DNA from: an uncultured Algibacter sp.
GTDB taxonomy: Bacteria > Bacteroidota > Bacteroidia > Flavobacteriales > Flavobacteriaceae
Direction: 5' to 3'
DNA length: 64,000 nt
Assembly: GCF_947495925.1 (NCBI RefSeq)
Contig: NZ_CANMAU010000002.1
Location: 1-64,000 of the forward strand
Notes under the pieces: generated by a model
What the model saw: only the letters and a program-made list of their open reading frames with translations
The model's database searches: none
Told to the model about the DNA's origin: nothing
Shown: one piece after another, positions 33,455 to 43,600 of the stretch
How the letters are laid out: each line of letters opens with the position of its first letter
How positions within the stretch are numbered: the first letter of the stretch is position 1
Made by a program: the position numbers and the translations under genes

Positions 33455-33934
33455 ATGGAAATTAATTTTTTAGCAGTTGTTGCTGCCGCTTTTTCTGCAC
33501 TTGTAGTTGGTTTTATTTGGTATAATCCAAAAGTATTTGGTTCAGCATGGATGAAAGAAGCCAATATGACTGAAGAGAAAATGAATGGCGCTAATATGGC
33601 AAAGATTTTTGTTATGGCTTTTATTTTTGCAGTATTATTAGCCATGTCTTTAATGTCAATGACAATTCATCAAATGGGCGCATTTAGTCTTGCTCAAGGC
33701 GAACTAGGGTTGTTACCTTCTTATGAGGCTTTTATGAATGATTATGCTAATGAGTTTAGAACCTTTAAACATGGTGCATTTCATGGTATAATAGGAGGGA
33801 TATTTATAGCATTACCAATTCTAGGCACTAATGCTTTATTTGAACGAAAAAGTGCTAAATACATACTTATTAATAGTGGATATTGGATTGTTACCATGGG
33901 TGTAATGGGAGCCATTATTTGTGGTTGGAGATAA
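33455..33934 (+). CDS. DUF1761 membrane protein
   Basis: A 159-residue inner-membrane protein with four hydrophobic helices. The N-terminal signature FLAVVAAAFSALVVGFIWYNP followed by FGSAWMKE is diagnostic of DUF1761, and the C-terminal HGAFHGIIGGIFIALPILG and YWIVTMGVMGAIICGW fit as well (motifs quoted in parts). No function is known for the family. It stands alone and is followed by a terminator hairpin. Confidence 0.85.
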   Translation: MEINFLAVVAAAFSALVVGFIWYNPKVFGSAWMKEANMTEEKMNGANMAKIFVMAFIFAVLLAMSLMSMTIHQMGAFSLAQGELGLLPSYEAFMNDYANEFRTFKHGAFHGIIGGIFIALPILGTNALFERKSAKYILINSGYWIVTMGVMGAIICGWR

Positions 33935-33957
33935 TTTTGTAAACTTTTAACATATTT

Positions 33958-33990
33958 AAAGACTGAGAATTGTAATTTTCAGTCTTTTTT
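33958..33990 (+). terminator. Intrinsic terminator abutting the next gene
   Basis: A 13-bp stem (33958-33970 with 33975-33987, one G-T wobble) with loop TGTA and a T run. The next gene's proposed TTG start lies only nine bases downstream. Confidence 0.85.
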
Positions 33991-33998
33991 ATTTTCTA

Positions 33999-35159
33999 TT
34001 GAAAACTTATCAAATTTATTATTCTAGTAAGGAATTACCTGTATCATGGGATGATTTGGTAGGACATGACATGTTTTTACAGTCTAAATATTTAAAGGCT
34101 ATTGAAAACGGAGCTCCTGAAAACATAGAACTCTTTTATATAGGTGTTTTTAGTAATAATGCGCTTGTTGGTGTTGCCATAATTCAGCGCGTAAAATTAT
34201 ATTTAAAAGACATGTTTAGAAAGACTCAAGTGTCTTGCTTAAAGGAATTTCTTCAAAATATAGTGTCTAAGGTGTTAAAAGGAAATATTCTAGTGGTGGG
34301 CAATTTAATGCAAACGGGTCAGCACGGGATATATTTTAATAAGAATCAAATAACATATCCAGAATATTTAAACTTGGTTTTTAATGCTTTACAGTTTTTA
34401 AAAAAAGAAATTAAAAGCAAACAAGGTAAGGTCATTCGAATGATTTTAGTCAAAGATTTCTTTGTTCATAATGAGAAGTTTAATGGTAAGGAGGAATTTG
34501 AAAAGTTGTACCTGCATAGGGTGTCTGTGCAACCCAACATGATTTTGAATATGTACTCAAATTGGAAACAATTTGGAGATTATTCCTCAGACTTAAAAAA
34601 GAAATATAGGGATAGGTACAAGCGCGCTAGAAAAAAATTGGGCAGCATTCGTGCTTTTGAGTTCGATATTGAAACCATTAGCGCAAACACAGCATTGCTT
34701 CATAAGTTATATTTAAACGTATGTAATAACGCCAAGTTTAATAGTTTTATCTTACCAAAAGATCATTTTTATGTCATGAAACGTAATTTGGGAGATGATT
34801 TTAGAGTTTATGGATATTATTTGGAAGATAAGTTGGTAGGGTTTTATACCTTAATTTTGAATGGTGTACATTTGGAGACTTATTTTTTGGGATATGATTC
34901 CGAACATCAATACAAAAATCAACTTTATTTAAACATGTTATATGATATGTTGATATTTGGAATAGAGCATCGGTTTTCTTCTATTGTTTATGCTCGAACA
35001 GCGATGGCTATTAAAAGTTCGGTGGGTGCAAAGCCTTACAACATGGAAATGTATTTGAAACACACTAATAGTGTTCTTAATGTTATTTTAAAACCTGTTT
35101 TTGGACTTATGAACCCAAAACAAGAGTGGGAGGAAAGGCACCCGTTTAAAAGGCGTTAA
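33999..35159 (+). CDS. GNAT/FemAB-like acyltransferase family protein
   Basis: A 386-residue cytoplasmic protein. Its C-terminal half has the GNAT-like fold pattern of FemAB/BioF2-type acetyltransferases: a basic stretch KKKYRDRYKRARKKLG, then VYGYYLEDKLVGFYTLIL and ETYFLGYDSEHQYKNQLYL. The N-terminal half (VSWDDLVGHDMFLQSKYLKA) fits the same group. The open frame begins with TTG at 33999, directly after a terminator. The next Met is at 34071, but it would remove family-typical sequence, so TTG is preferred with reservation. Substrate unknown. It converges on the peptidase gene at 35212. Confidence 0.65.
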   Translation: MKTYQIYYSSKELPVSWDDLVGHDMFLQSKYLKAIENGAPENIELFYIGVFSNNALVGVAIIQRVKLYLKDMFRKTQVSCLKEFLQNIVSKVLKGNILVVGNLMQTGQHGIYFNKNQITYPEYLNLVFNALQFLKKEIKSKQGKVIRMILVKDFFVHNEKFNGKEEFEKLYLHRVSVQPNMILNMYSNWKQFGDYSSDLKKKYRDRYKRARKKLGSIRAFEFDIETISANTALLHKLYLNVCNNAKFNSFILPKDHFYVMKRNLGDDFRVYGYYLEDKLVGFYTLILNGVHLETYFLGYDSEHQYKNQLYLNMLYDMLIFGIEHRFSSIVYARTAMAIKSSVGAKPYNMEMYLKHTNSVLNVILKPVFGLMNPKQEWEERHPFKRR

Positions 35160-35211
35160 ATAGAAAAGTTACTCATTAATGCACGTTTTGTACTAATTGT
35201 TATGATTGTTT

Positions 35212-36057
35212 TTATGAACTATTTTTTTCAGAGTTTATATAGTCTCTAAAATGACTTAACATTTTATTTGTCCTTGTGCTATAAATGGTTTCAAATGCAG
35301 TTTTAAAATTCTGACCAGCTAATATTTTATTAATTAGAATGTTGAATTTAGTAGGACTTAAATCATACATAAAACTAACAAATAGAGTACCTATTCTATA
35401 GTTTTTCCAATTTATAACACCATTATTAACGGCATCTCTTGGGTTGTTTGTATTAAACCAATAATCTACTTTTCCTGATAAAAATAATTCTTGTTCATCG
35501 GAGGTCATTAATCCCGAAACTTTTGTTTTTTTGGTATAATATTTACCGCCATTTGCAACAAAATCTGCATAACCCTCTCTAAACCATAATGGTATGTTTT
35601 TAATATGCTCCGATTCGCCTAGATGCGAGTAAAAAAGAAAATGAGTTAATTCATGAGTGAGTAATTTTTCAGTCCTAGCTGAATTAAAGGCACCTGGAGA
35701 AAGAAAAAGTTTCCCCCAGAATACCGCGCCCTTTACGTTTTTGGATAAATATACATATTCATTAAACCGTTCTTGACTTCCACATATATATATATTTATA
35801 GGCTCTTTGAACGAAGAACCCACAACTTGTTCAACATAAGTTTTTTTGTTCTCAAGTATGTTGTAAATCAGGGATGCTTTGTCTTCCATACCTATTTCAT
35901 ACTTAATTCTAGAATCTGATTTAAAAGCAATAAATTGATCAGTGGATTTATATTTTGATTTTATGCTTTTAATTAATAAGGGATTCTTTGCGACTAAAAC
36001 AAATACAACTAAAACAAAGAGAGCTGTTACTACTAAAGTTATTCTTTTCAAAGACAT
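35212..36057 (-). CDS. Membrane-anchored gluzincin metallopeptidase (peptidase MA-like)
   Basis: A 281-residue protein with one N-terminal hydrophobic anchor (about 7-23), the remainder probably periplasmic. The zinc motif HELTH (His135, Glu136, His139) is followed by WFREGYADF, whose Glu161 is the expected third ligand. This matches the peptidase MA-like/gluzincin group. Substrate unknown. The gene follows the band-7 gene by 35 bases on the same strand, so a shared transcript is likely and might place the peptidase with a membrane-quality-control scaffold. Confidence 0.8.
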   Translation of the reverse strand: MSLKRITLVVTALFVLVVFVLVAKNPLLIKSIKSKYKSTDQFIAFKSDSRIKYEIGMEDKASLIYNILENKKTYVEQVVGSSFKEPINIYICGSQERFNEYVYLSKNVKGAVFWGKLFLSPGAFNSARTEKLLTHELTHFLFYSHLGESEHIKNIPLWFREGYADFVANGGKYYTKKTKVSGLMTSDEQELFLSGKVDYWFNTNNPRDAVNNGVINWKNYRIGTLFVSFMYDLSPTKFNILINKILAGQNFKTAFETIYSTRTNKMLSHFRDYINSEKNSS

Positions 36058-36092
36058 TATTTAAAATGGTTTGAGCTTCTAAATCGTTCATT

Positions 36093-37016
36093 CTACTTAT
36101 TGTCTTTCTTTTTAGCCTCTTTCATGGCTTCTCCTATTTGATTACTGGCGGCAAAACTAGCCACCATATCATTTAGCATATTACTACCTGCTTGTGGTGC
36201 ATTAGGTAGTAAAATAAGGTTACTATTAGTCTCTTCTCCTAGCGACTGTAGAGTGTCATAGTGTTGGGTAACTACAATTAGGGCAGAAGCTTCTTGACTG
36301 TTTATACCCACTCGGTTTAAAACTTCAACAGACTCCTCTAAACCACGAGCAATTTCTCTACGTTGATCTGCGATACCTTGACCTTGTAAGCGCTTGCTTT
36401 CTGCCTCTGCTTTTGCCTTTTCAACAATTAAAATACGTTGTGCGTCACCTTCAAACTGCGCTGCTATTTTTTCACGTTCAGAAGCGTTTATTCTATTCAT
36501 AGCCTCTTTTACTTGGGCATCTGGATCAATATCTGTAACTAGTGTTTTAATAATGTCGTAACCATATTCAATCATTGCATCATTTAGTTCGGACTTCACA
36601 GCTATAGCGATATCATCTTTTCTGACAAATACATCATCTAATTTCATTTTAGGGACTTCGGCACGAACTACGTCAAAAACATAAGATGTAATTTGATCGT
36701 GCGGATAATCTAGTTTATAGAAGGCATCATATACCTTGTCTTTAATCACTTTATATTGTACAGAAACCTTTAAGCGAACAAACACATCATCTAATGTTTT
36801 CGTTTCAATTATAACGTCTAATTGTTGAATTTTTAAACTTAAACGGCCTGCAACTCGATCTACTAGAGGTATTTTCATTTGTAGTCCAGATTGACGAATG
36901 CTTGTGTAGCGTCCAAAGCGTTCAATAATGGCCGCAGTTTGCTGTTTTACAATGAAAAATGAAGAAATTAGAACAAAGAGTCCAAGGATGATAAATGGAA
37001 TAGAGAAGAAACTCAT
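36093..37016 (-). CDS. SPFH/band-7 (stomatin-like) membrane protein
   Basis: A 307-residue protein with an N-terminal membrane helix (about 4-24), an SPFH domain (about 20-190: VKQQTAAIIERFGRY, KIPLVDRV, VEMKLDD-like VPKMKLDDVF) and a long Ala/Glu/Lys-rich coiled coil (about 190-240, KAKAEAESKRLQGQG). It is a typical bacterial stomatin homologue, forming oligomeric microdomain scaffolds in the inner membrane that often regulate proteases. The partner NfeD gene often found beside stomatins is not present; instead the metallopeptidase at 35212 follows. Confidence 0.93.
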   Translation of the reverse strand: MSFFSIPFIILGLFVLISSFFIVKQQTAAIIERFGRYTSIRQSGLQMKIPLVDRVAGRLSLKIQQLDVIIETKTLDDVFVRLKVSVQYKVIKDKVYDAFYKLDYPHDQITSYVFDVVRAEVPKMKLDDVFVRKDDIAIAVKSELNDAMIEYGYDIIKTLVTDIDPDAQVKEAMNRINASEREKIAAQFEGDAQRILIVEKAKAEAESKRLQGQGIADQRREIARGLEESVEVLNRVGINSQEASALIVVTQHYDTLQSLGEETNSNLILLPNAPQAGSNMLNDMVASFAASNQIGEAMKEAKKKDNK

Positions 37017-37187
37017 AACAGTTTTTTTAAAAGGTTAGAAAAAATTAAAATACAAAATTGCACCCAATTTAGCGACCTATAGGGTCAAATTTATATGCTA
37101 AACTAGTTTTATTTATTAGTAGCTATTTCCATAGGTTTGTTACAAAAATTTGGGTTTGGAGGAGGGGTACTAATGTAAAATAATTAA

Positions 37188-37991
37188 TTATTCCATTAAT
37201 TCTTTTATTTGCTCATCTTTGCTTTGCTTGGTTTTATTCTTTTTTCTATTTAATTTAAAAATACGTAATCTAAAAACAAAATCGTTTGATGTACTTTCGT
37301 TTTCAGAGGTGTTCTGAGTGTTCTGATAGGACACATAAAATTCAAATTTCCAATCGTCATTTAATTTATAACCAATACCAGGGGAAACTCTAATAACATC
37401 ATTAAAACGATCTACTTTTTTCAAATTAAAAAAAAACTCCACGTTTAGAGGAATATAGAAGCCTGAAGTAAAATTAAATATATGCTTGTCTAAGTCAATA
37501 ACGGTTGAAACTTTATATCGAAACCTAAAACCTATATCCCAACCCGAAGTATTGAAGGTTTTTTGAAATCGTTCTTCTAAGCGTATATAATTCATTAAAG
37601 GTACTTCTTTGATGGAAGGGAGATAAAATTTGAATCCTTGCATAAGTCTAAATTCAAAGTCATCCTTTTTATCTTTGTTGGCGATATAATTTGCTCTGGC
37701 ACCAAGGTGATAGGAGTTGATAAATGGTTTATCGCGTTTTAAGAGTTTTAAGCTCTTCTTATTGGCAATATTGTATGTTGAAACTACTAAAAAATTATTA
37801 TAAATATTGGGTGTGATACTTCTATAGCCTACATAACTGTTAAGGGATTTGGATTCCCCAAAATGACTTTGAATATTATAGTCGAGCCATAATTGAGCAT
37901 TAACTTTAACATCGTCTTCAGTTTGGTCCTGTGAGGCAACTCTAAAAGTGAAGAACAACAGTATAAAAAGTATATAATAATATGATTTCAT
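37188..37991 (-). CDS. DUF2490 outer-membrane beta-barrel protein
   Basis: A 267-residue protein with a signal peptide (near RVASQ) and alternating amphipathic strands ending in aromatic residues, typical of a small outer-membrane barrel. The start of the mature region (NAQLWLDYNIQSHFGES) and the closing region (PGIGYKLNDDWKFEFYVSYQ) match DUF2490. The C-terminus adds a charged tail (NRKKNKTKQSKDEQIKELME) beyond the barrel. Function unknown. Confidence 0.78.
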   Translation of the reverse strand: MKSYYYILFILLFFTFRVASQDQTEDDVKVNAQLWLDYNIQSHFGESKSLNSYVGYRSITPNIYNNFLVVSTYNIANKKSLKLLKRDKPFINSYHLGARANYIANKDKKDDFEFRLMQGFKFYLPSIKEVPLMNYIRLEERFQKTFNTSGWDIGFRFRYKVSTVIDLDKHIFNFTSGFYIPLNVEFFFNLKKVDRFNDVIRVSPGIGYKLNDDWKFEFYVSYQNTQNTSENESTSNDFVFRLRIFKLNRKKNKTKQSKDEQIKELME

Positions 37992-38054
37992 TTGAAAGTT
38001 ACCATCTATATGGAAGCTGCTATGCCTCTAAGTTAATAACATTTTAGATAATGG

Positions 38055-38090
38055 TAAAAAACTAAGACCCTCAATTAATATGAAGGTCTT
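38055..38090 (-). terminator. Terminator for gltX
   Basis: AAGACC (38064-38069) pairs with GGTCTT (38085-38090), continued by TCA with TGA after one mismatch. Read on the minus strand it is followed by AGTTTTT. It lies just past the gltX stop. Confidence 0.65.
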
Positions 38091-38115
38091 TATTTAAATA
38101 AAATCAATAAACTAT

Positions 38116-39630
38116 TTAAGAAATAGATTTTATGATCTTTTCAATACGCTTAATAGTTTCATTTTTTCCAATCATATATATAATATCAAACACATCAGGA
38201 CCTTGTAAAGCACCAACTAAAGCCAAACGTAGTGGCATCATCACTTTACCAAAACTAATTTCGTTACTTGTTATCCAACCTTTTATTTCAGTTTGAAGGG
38301 TTTCAACCGTAAAATCAGTATTTGCATTTATGATATTAATCAGCTGGTTCATTAAGTCTGTTGTACCTTCTTTTAAAGCTTTTTTAGATGCTTTTTCATC
38401 AAAGGATGTTGGTGAGTTAAAAAAGAAATGACTTAATCCCCAAAAGTCTGAGACAAAGGTTGCGCGTTCTTTTACTAAATTGATTACCATGGCAATGTAA
38501 TTGACATCAATTTCAGAAAGTTCAGTACGCTCTTTTTTAAATGCTTCAGCCAACACTTCATTATCTTGCTCTTGCATATAATGGTGGTTAAACCATTTGG
38601 TCTTATCAGGATCAAAACGTGCTCCAGATTTATTAACACGCTCTAATTCAAATGCATTTATTAATTCATCAAGGTTAAAAATTTCTTGCTCAGTTCCAGG
38701 ATTCCATCCTAAAAATGCTAAGAAATTAACCATAGCTTCGGGGAAATAACCATCCTCTTTATAACCTCTAGACACATCTCCTGTTTTAGGGTCTTTCCAT
38801 TCTAGAGGAAACACAGGGAAACCAAGTTTATCGCCATCACGTTTGCTAAGTTTACCTTTGCCGGTTGGTTTTAAAATAAGAGGCAAATGTGCAAATTGAG
38901 GAGCTTCCCAACCAAAGGCTTTATATAATTGATAGTGTAAGGCTAAAGATGGTAACCATTCTTCACCACGAATCACGTGAGTAATTTCCATAAGATGATC
39001 ATCAACAATATTAGCCAAATGATAAGTTGGCATGCCATCACTTTTAAACAGTACTTTATCATCCAAGATGTTCGTGTCTATTTTAATATCTCCACGAATA
39101 ATATCTTTAAGGTTTAAAGTTTCATCTTGAGGAGATTTAAAGCGAATTACATAGTCTTCGCCTGCCTCTAATTTAGCTTTTACTTCTTCCGCGCTAAGCG
39201 ATAACGAATTGGTAAGTTTTAATCTATTATGCCAATTGTATATAAACGTTTTCCCTTTAGCTTCATGATCCTTTCTATGAAAATCTAAGATTTCAGAAGT
39301 ATCAAAAGCGTAATAGGCATTACCCGATGCAATCAAATCATTAGCATATTGTTTGTATAAATGTTTGCGTTCGCTTTGTCTATATGGCCCAAACTTTTCA
39401 TTTTTCCCTGGTCCTTCATCAAAAGTCATGTTACACCAATTTAACGCGGCAATAATATATTGCTCAGCGCCTTCAACATATCTATTCTGATCGGTATCTT
39501 CTATTCTTAAAATAAATTCACCATTATGTTTTTTAGCAAATAAATAGTTAAAAAGGGCGGTTCTTACGCCTCCTATATGTAAAGGTCCTGTTGGGCTGGG
39601 TGCGAAACGCACACGAACATTTTTAGTCAT
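38116..39630 (-). CDS. gltX: Glutamyl-tRNA synthetase
   Basis: A 504-residue class I aminoacyl-tRNA synthetase that charges tRNA-Glu. ATG at 39630 is preferred over an in-frame TTG three codons upstream, because MTKNVRVRFAPSPTGPLHIG is the standard N-terminus and a -7 element ends 19 bases before it. The HIGH-type motif is in PTGPLHIGG and the KMSKS-type motif is KLSKRDG. The catalytic domain and the helical anticodon-binding domain (about 340-504) are complete and of usual length. A promoter and terminator flank it, so it is monocistronic. Confidence 0.96.
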   Translation of the reverse strand: MTKNVRVRFAPSPTGPLHIGGVRTALFNYLFAKKHNGEFILRIEDTDQNRYVEGAEQYIIAALNWCNMTFDEGPGKNEKFGPYRQSERKHLYKQYANDLIASGNAYYAFDTSEILDFHRKDHEAKGKTFIYNWHNRLKLTNSLSLSAEEVKAKLEAGEDYVIRFKSPQDETLNLKDIIRGDIKIDTNILDDKVLFKSDGMPTYHLANIVDDHLMEITHVIRGEEWLPSLALHYQLYKAFGWEAPQFAHLPLILKPTGKGKLSKRDGDKLGFPVFPLEWKDPKTGDVSRGYKEDGYFPEAMVNFLAFLGWNPGTEQEIFNLDELINAFELERVNKSGARFDPDKTKWFNHHYMQEQDNEVLAEAFKKERTELSEIDVNYIAMVINLVKERATFVSDFWGLSHFFFNSPTSFDEKASKKALKEGTTDLMNQLINIINANTDFTVETLQTEIKGWITSNEISFGKVMMPLRLALVGALQGPDVFDIIYMIGKNETIKRIEKIIKSIS

Positions 39631-39649
39631 GTTTTTCAAATTATGACTG

Positions 39650-39657
39650 CAAAGATA
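39650..39657 (-). promoter_or_regulatory. -7 element for gltX
   Basis: On the minus strand TATCTTTG matches TAnnTTTG exactly. A transcript start about seven bases on would leave a leader of around 12 bases before ATG 39630. Confidence 0.55.
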
Positions 39658-39743
39658 AAACGTTATTTAAGAATTAGGAACGTTTAAGCGTAATTGATTT
39701 TAAGAAGGGTGTTTAACTCATTTCATGGAACCAATTAAAGCCT

Positions 39744-40574
39744 TTAGAACTTATGATAAGCTCCAAAAGTTAGTGCTTGTCTTCTGGCAACATTATTACC
39801 TGAAAACGCGCCACCTATTCCAACATTCACACCCAGTTTTTTGGTGATTTCTCCAACAAATTTTAGACTATAAGCTGCGTATTCTTGGTCGTTCACATAG
39901 AGCCCTGTTAATAGGTTGGTGGCTGGTAATATGACATCGCCATTCTCAAAAGATTTAACAATGTCAATCAAACCAATAATCATTATGCGATTAATGGGGC
40001 GAACACCTATTTCGCCTCCAATTTTGAAACTACTACTATAATTGTTTGTTCGTAGTGCAACACCAGTAAAAGCTTGTGCGTAGAACCACTTAAAGCTTCT
40101 TCCAGCATTTATTGTTGGGGTTAAAGACCACGCATCGATTCCTGTTCTTATACCTGAAGCGTTATCAAAAGAACCGCTATTAGCTTCCAGGTTAAATTGT
40201 CCTGAAATAATCCATTTCTGGTTATAAAAACGTCTTTTAATACCCAGTTCAATATTCCCTAAATTTGTGTTTGATGTCGCCACGGTCAATGGAGTTGTAG
40301 TACTTACTAAATTTCCTGTTTCAATAAGCTTTAAGGGAATGTTTAGAATTAATGTTGTCTTATCATTCAAGCCATATTCTCCATAAAGTTGAATCGTGTT
40401 ATCTGTAATTTCTCGTTCTGTTGAGTAGTTTGGGTTTCCATAAATACTGTTGTATTTACCTATAGAAGAAAAGGATAACTGAGTATAGGCTTCTCCTTTT
40501 TTTTGAGTCCAAGCACCTTGTGCAAATACATTAAAAGAGAAAAGAATAACGAAAGAGGTAATAAAGTTCTTCAT
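39744..40574 (-). CDS. Outer-membrane beta-barrel protein
   Basis: A 276-residue protein with a signal peptide (NVFAQ) and a series of amphipathic strands (YTQLSFSSIGKY, IQLYGEYGLNDKTTLILNIP, LGNIELGIKRRFYN, ending FGAYHKF). The repeated pattern and the C-terminal aromatic residue indicate an outer-membrane barrel of about 12-14 strands. It resembles proteins annotated as transporters or MetA-pathway-like barrels, but no specific family motif is clear, so no function is assigned. Confidence 0.7.
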   Translation of the reverse strand: MKNFITSFVILFSFNVFAQGAWTQKKGEAYTQLSFSSIGKYNSIYGNPNYSTEREITDNTIQLYGEYGLNDKTTLILNIPLKLIETGNLVSTTTPLTVATSNTNLGNIELGIKRRFYNQKWIISGQFNLEANSGSFDNASGIRTGIDAWSLTPTINAGRSFKWFYAQAFTGVALRTNNYSSSFKIGGEIGVRPINRIMIIGLIDIVKSFENGDVILPATNLLTGLYVNDQEYAAYSLKFVGEITKKLGVNVGIGGAFSGNNVARRQALTFGAYHKF

Positions 40575-40681
40575 AATAGCAATTTTTAAAACTTAGTGGT
40601 TCTCATTTGTTCTACCTTACACTGGGTTTAACATATATTTGGACTTTTGTTTTTAAGAAATGCTTTATTTTTATCGTCTAG

Positions 40682-43600
40682 ATGACAAATTTTAATACCA
40701 TACAAAGTAAGCTAGAAGGATTTATTAGAAGATATTATGCTAATGAGTTGCTTAAAGGGGCTATTTTATTTTTTGCAATTGGCTTACTCTATTTTTTGTT
40801 TACACTTTTTATTGAACATGTATTATGGTTAAGTACAGGGTTTAGAACACTGTTATTTTGGTTGTTTATTGCCGTTGAATTTGGCCTTTTAGTTAAGTTT
40901 ATATGTATTCCCTTATCTAAGTTATTGAAGCTTCAGAAAGGTATTGATTACGAAATGGCTTCAAAGATTATTGGTCGTCATTTTCCTAGTGTTAATGATA
41001 AACTGTTAAATGTACTTCAGTTGCGCAACGCAAATTCACAATCTGAATTATTTCTTGCAAGTATAGAACAAAAATCAGCTGAGTTGAAGCCGGTTCCTTT
41101 TAAACTAGCTATTAATTTTAGAAAAAATTTAGAGTATTTGAAGTATGCTGCAATACCGGTTATTATTTTGCTTTTCACTTTTTTTACAGGAAATATAGAC
41201 TGGTTTAGTAGTAGTTATAAGCGGGTTATTGATTTTAAAACTGCTTATGAGCCACCTGCTCCTTTTCAGTTTTTTGTGGTCAATGAAAATTTAAATGGCG
41301 TAGAAAACGAAGATTTCAAATTATTAGTTAAAACAGCCGGGGAAGTTACTCCAGAGAGCGTACATATTATATATAATAATGAGACGTACTTTTTACAACA
41401 AAAAGCTGTTGGGGAATTTGAATATGTTTTTACGGAACCTAAAGAACCTATTACTTTTCAGTTGTCTGCAAATGATGTAACATCGAAACCGTATAAATTA
41501 AACCTTATTAAAACACCGTCATTATTAAGTTTTGAAATGGTTCTCGATTATCCTAGTTACACAGGAAAGAGAGATGAGATTTTTAAGAGTACTGGCAATG
41601 CCATTGTTCCCGAGGGCACAAATATTAAATGGAGGTTGAGCACTAAGAGCACAGATGAGGTTAATATTTATGCTGCGGATACGACTAAATTAGAAGCACT
41701 GGACGATGGAATATTTGAATGCACAAAAAAGGTGTTTTCAGATTATAGTTATACCCTAAGTACTAGTAATGCCGCACTAAAGAATTATGAAAGTTTGGGT
41801 TTCAATATTGATGTTGTAAAAGATGAATATCCAGAAATTAATTTAAAGGTAGAAAAGGATAGTTTGGATTTGCAGTCGCTATATTTCTTTGGTCAAATTA
41901 GCGATGATTATGGTTTTACAAAACTGGAGTTAGTGTATTACCCTGCAGACGATGAGAGTAACAAAGTTTTTGTAAAGACACCGATATCTGGTTCGAACAT
42001 TCACGAATTCATAAGTGCATTTCCGAATAATTATCAAATAGAAGCAGGAATTTCATATCAATTATACTTTCAAGTATCTGATAATGATGAAGTTAACGGG
42101 TATAAAACTGTTAAAAGTAGTGTTTTTACATATAGAAAAAGAACCGTAGCAGAAGAAGAAAAAAAGAAACTGAAAGAGCAGAGTGACGGTATAAAAAATT
42201 TAAATAAATCTTTGGAGAAATTTGAAGAGCAGGAAAAGAAACTAGAGGAATTATCGAAAACCCAAAAAGAGAAGTCTACTTTAAATTTTAATGATAAGAA
42301 AAGATTAGAATCTTTTTTGAAGCGTCAGAAACAGCAGGATGAAATGATGAAAAACTTCAATAAAAAGTTAAAGAATAATCTTGAACAGTTTAATAAAGAA
42401 AATGAAGAAAAAGATGAGTTTAGGGAAGATTTGAGAGAACGATTAAAGGATAATGAGGAAAAATTGGAGAAAGATGAGAAGCTTTTAGAGGAAATAAAGA
42501 AACTTCAAGATAAAATTAACAAAGAAGAGTTGACTCAAAAGTTGGATGAACTTGCCAAACAAAATAAAAATAAGAGACGAAGTTTGGAACAGCTTTTGGA
42601 ATTAACAAAACGTTTTTATGTTGAAAAGAAGCTGGAGAAGCTCAACGATGATTTAAAAAAATTAGCTGAGGAGCAAGAGAAGTTGTCTAATAAATCTGAA
42701 GAAAAAAACACTAAGGAGAAGCAGGAGGAACTAAATAAGGAGTTCGATAACTATAAAAAGGAATTGGATGATTTAGAAAAGGATAGTAATGCGTTGAAGA
42801 AGCCTATGGATATTCCAAGAGATAAGTTAGATGAAAAGGAAGTTGAAAAGGAGCAGAAAAACGCTTCGGAAGCATTAGATAAAGAAGAACAACAAAAGGA
42901 TTCAGAAAACGAGCCAGGTGGGTCAAAAGAGGAGCCAAATCAGAATATGAACAATGCTCGGAAAAGCCAAAAGAAGGCTGCTCAAAAAATGAAAAAAATG
43001 AGTAAGCAAATGGAGAGCGCGATGCGGGCTAGTGGTGGTGAGCAGATGGAAGAGGATGCCGATATGATAAGACAAATACTTGATAATTTGGTACTGTTTT
43101 CGTTCGACCAAGAAAAATTGATGGGCCGTTTTAAATCCATTGAAGTAAATCATAACAAGTTTGCGTCTTATCTTAAAAAACAAAGAAATCTACGTGAACA
43201 TTTTGAGCATATTGATGATAGTTTATTCGCTTTGTCATTGAGGCAACCTAAATTGTCTGAGCAAGTAAATAAGGAGATTGCCGATGTGTATTATAATATT
43301 GATAATGCCTTAAGCTTAATGGCAGAAAATCAGTTGTATCAAGGTGTGTCTAAGCAACAGTTTGCCGTTACTGCGGCAAATAATTTGTCTGATTTTTTAA
43401 GTGATGTGTTAGATGGTATGCAAGAAAGTATGAGTATGTCAGCTGGTAAGGGAGGACAGGGGGATATGCAATTGCCTGACATTATTATGAGTCAGGAAGA
43501 ATTAAATAAAATGATGGAGGATGGTATGAAAAAGGGGGAAAGTGGCAAACCTAAAGAAGGAGAAGGAAAGCAAAAAGGAGATGGGTATAAGTCTGGTAAT

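Noticed and set aside
38974-38979. CACGTG within gltX as a third parS site
   Set aside because: The flanks (GAATCACGTGAGTA) do not match the GTTCCACGTGGAAC core, and it lies in a conserved coding region.
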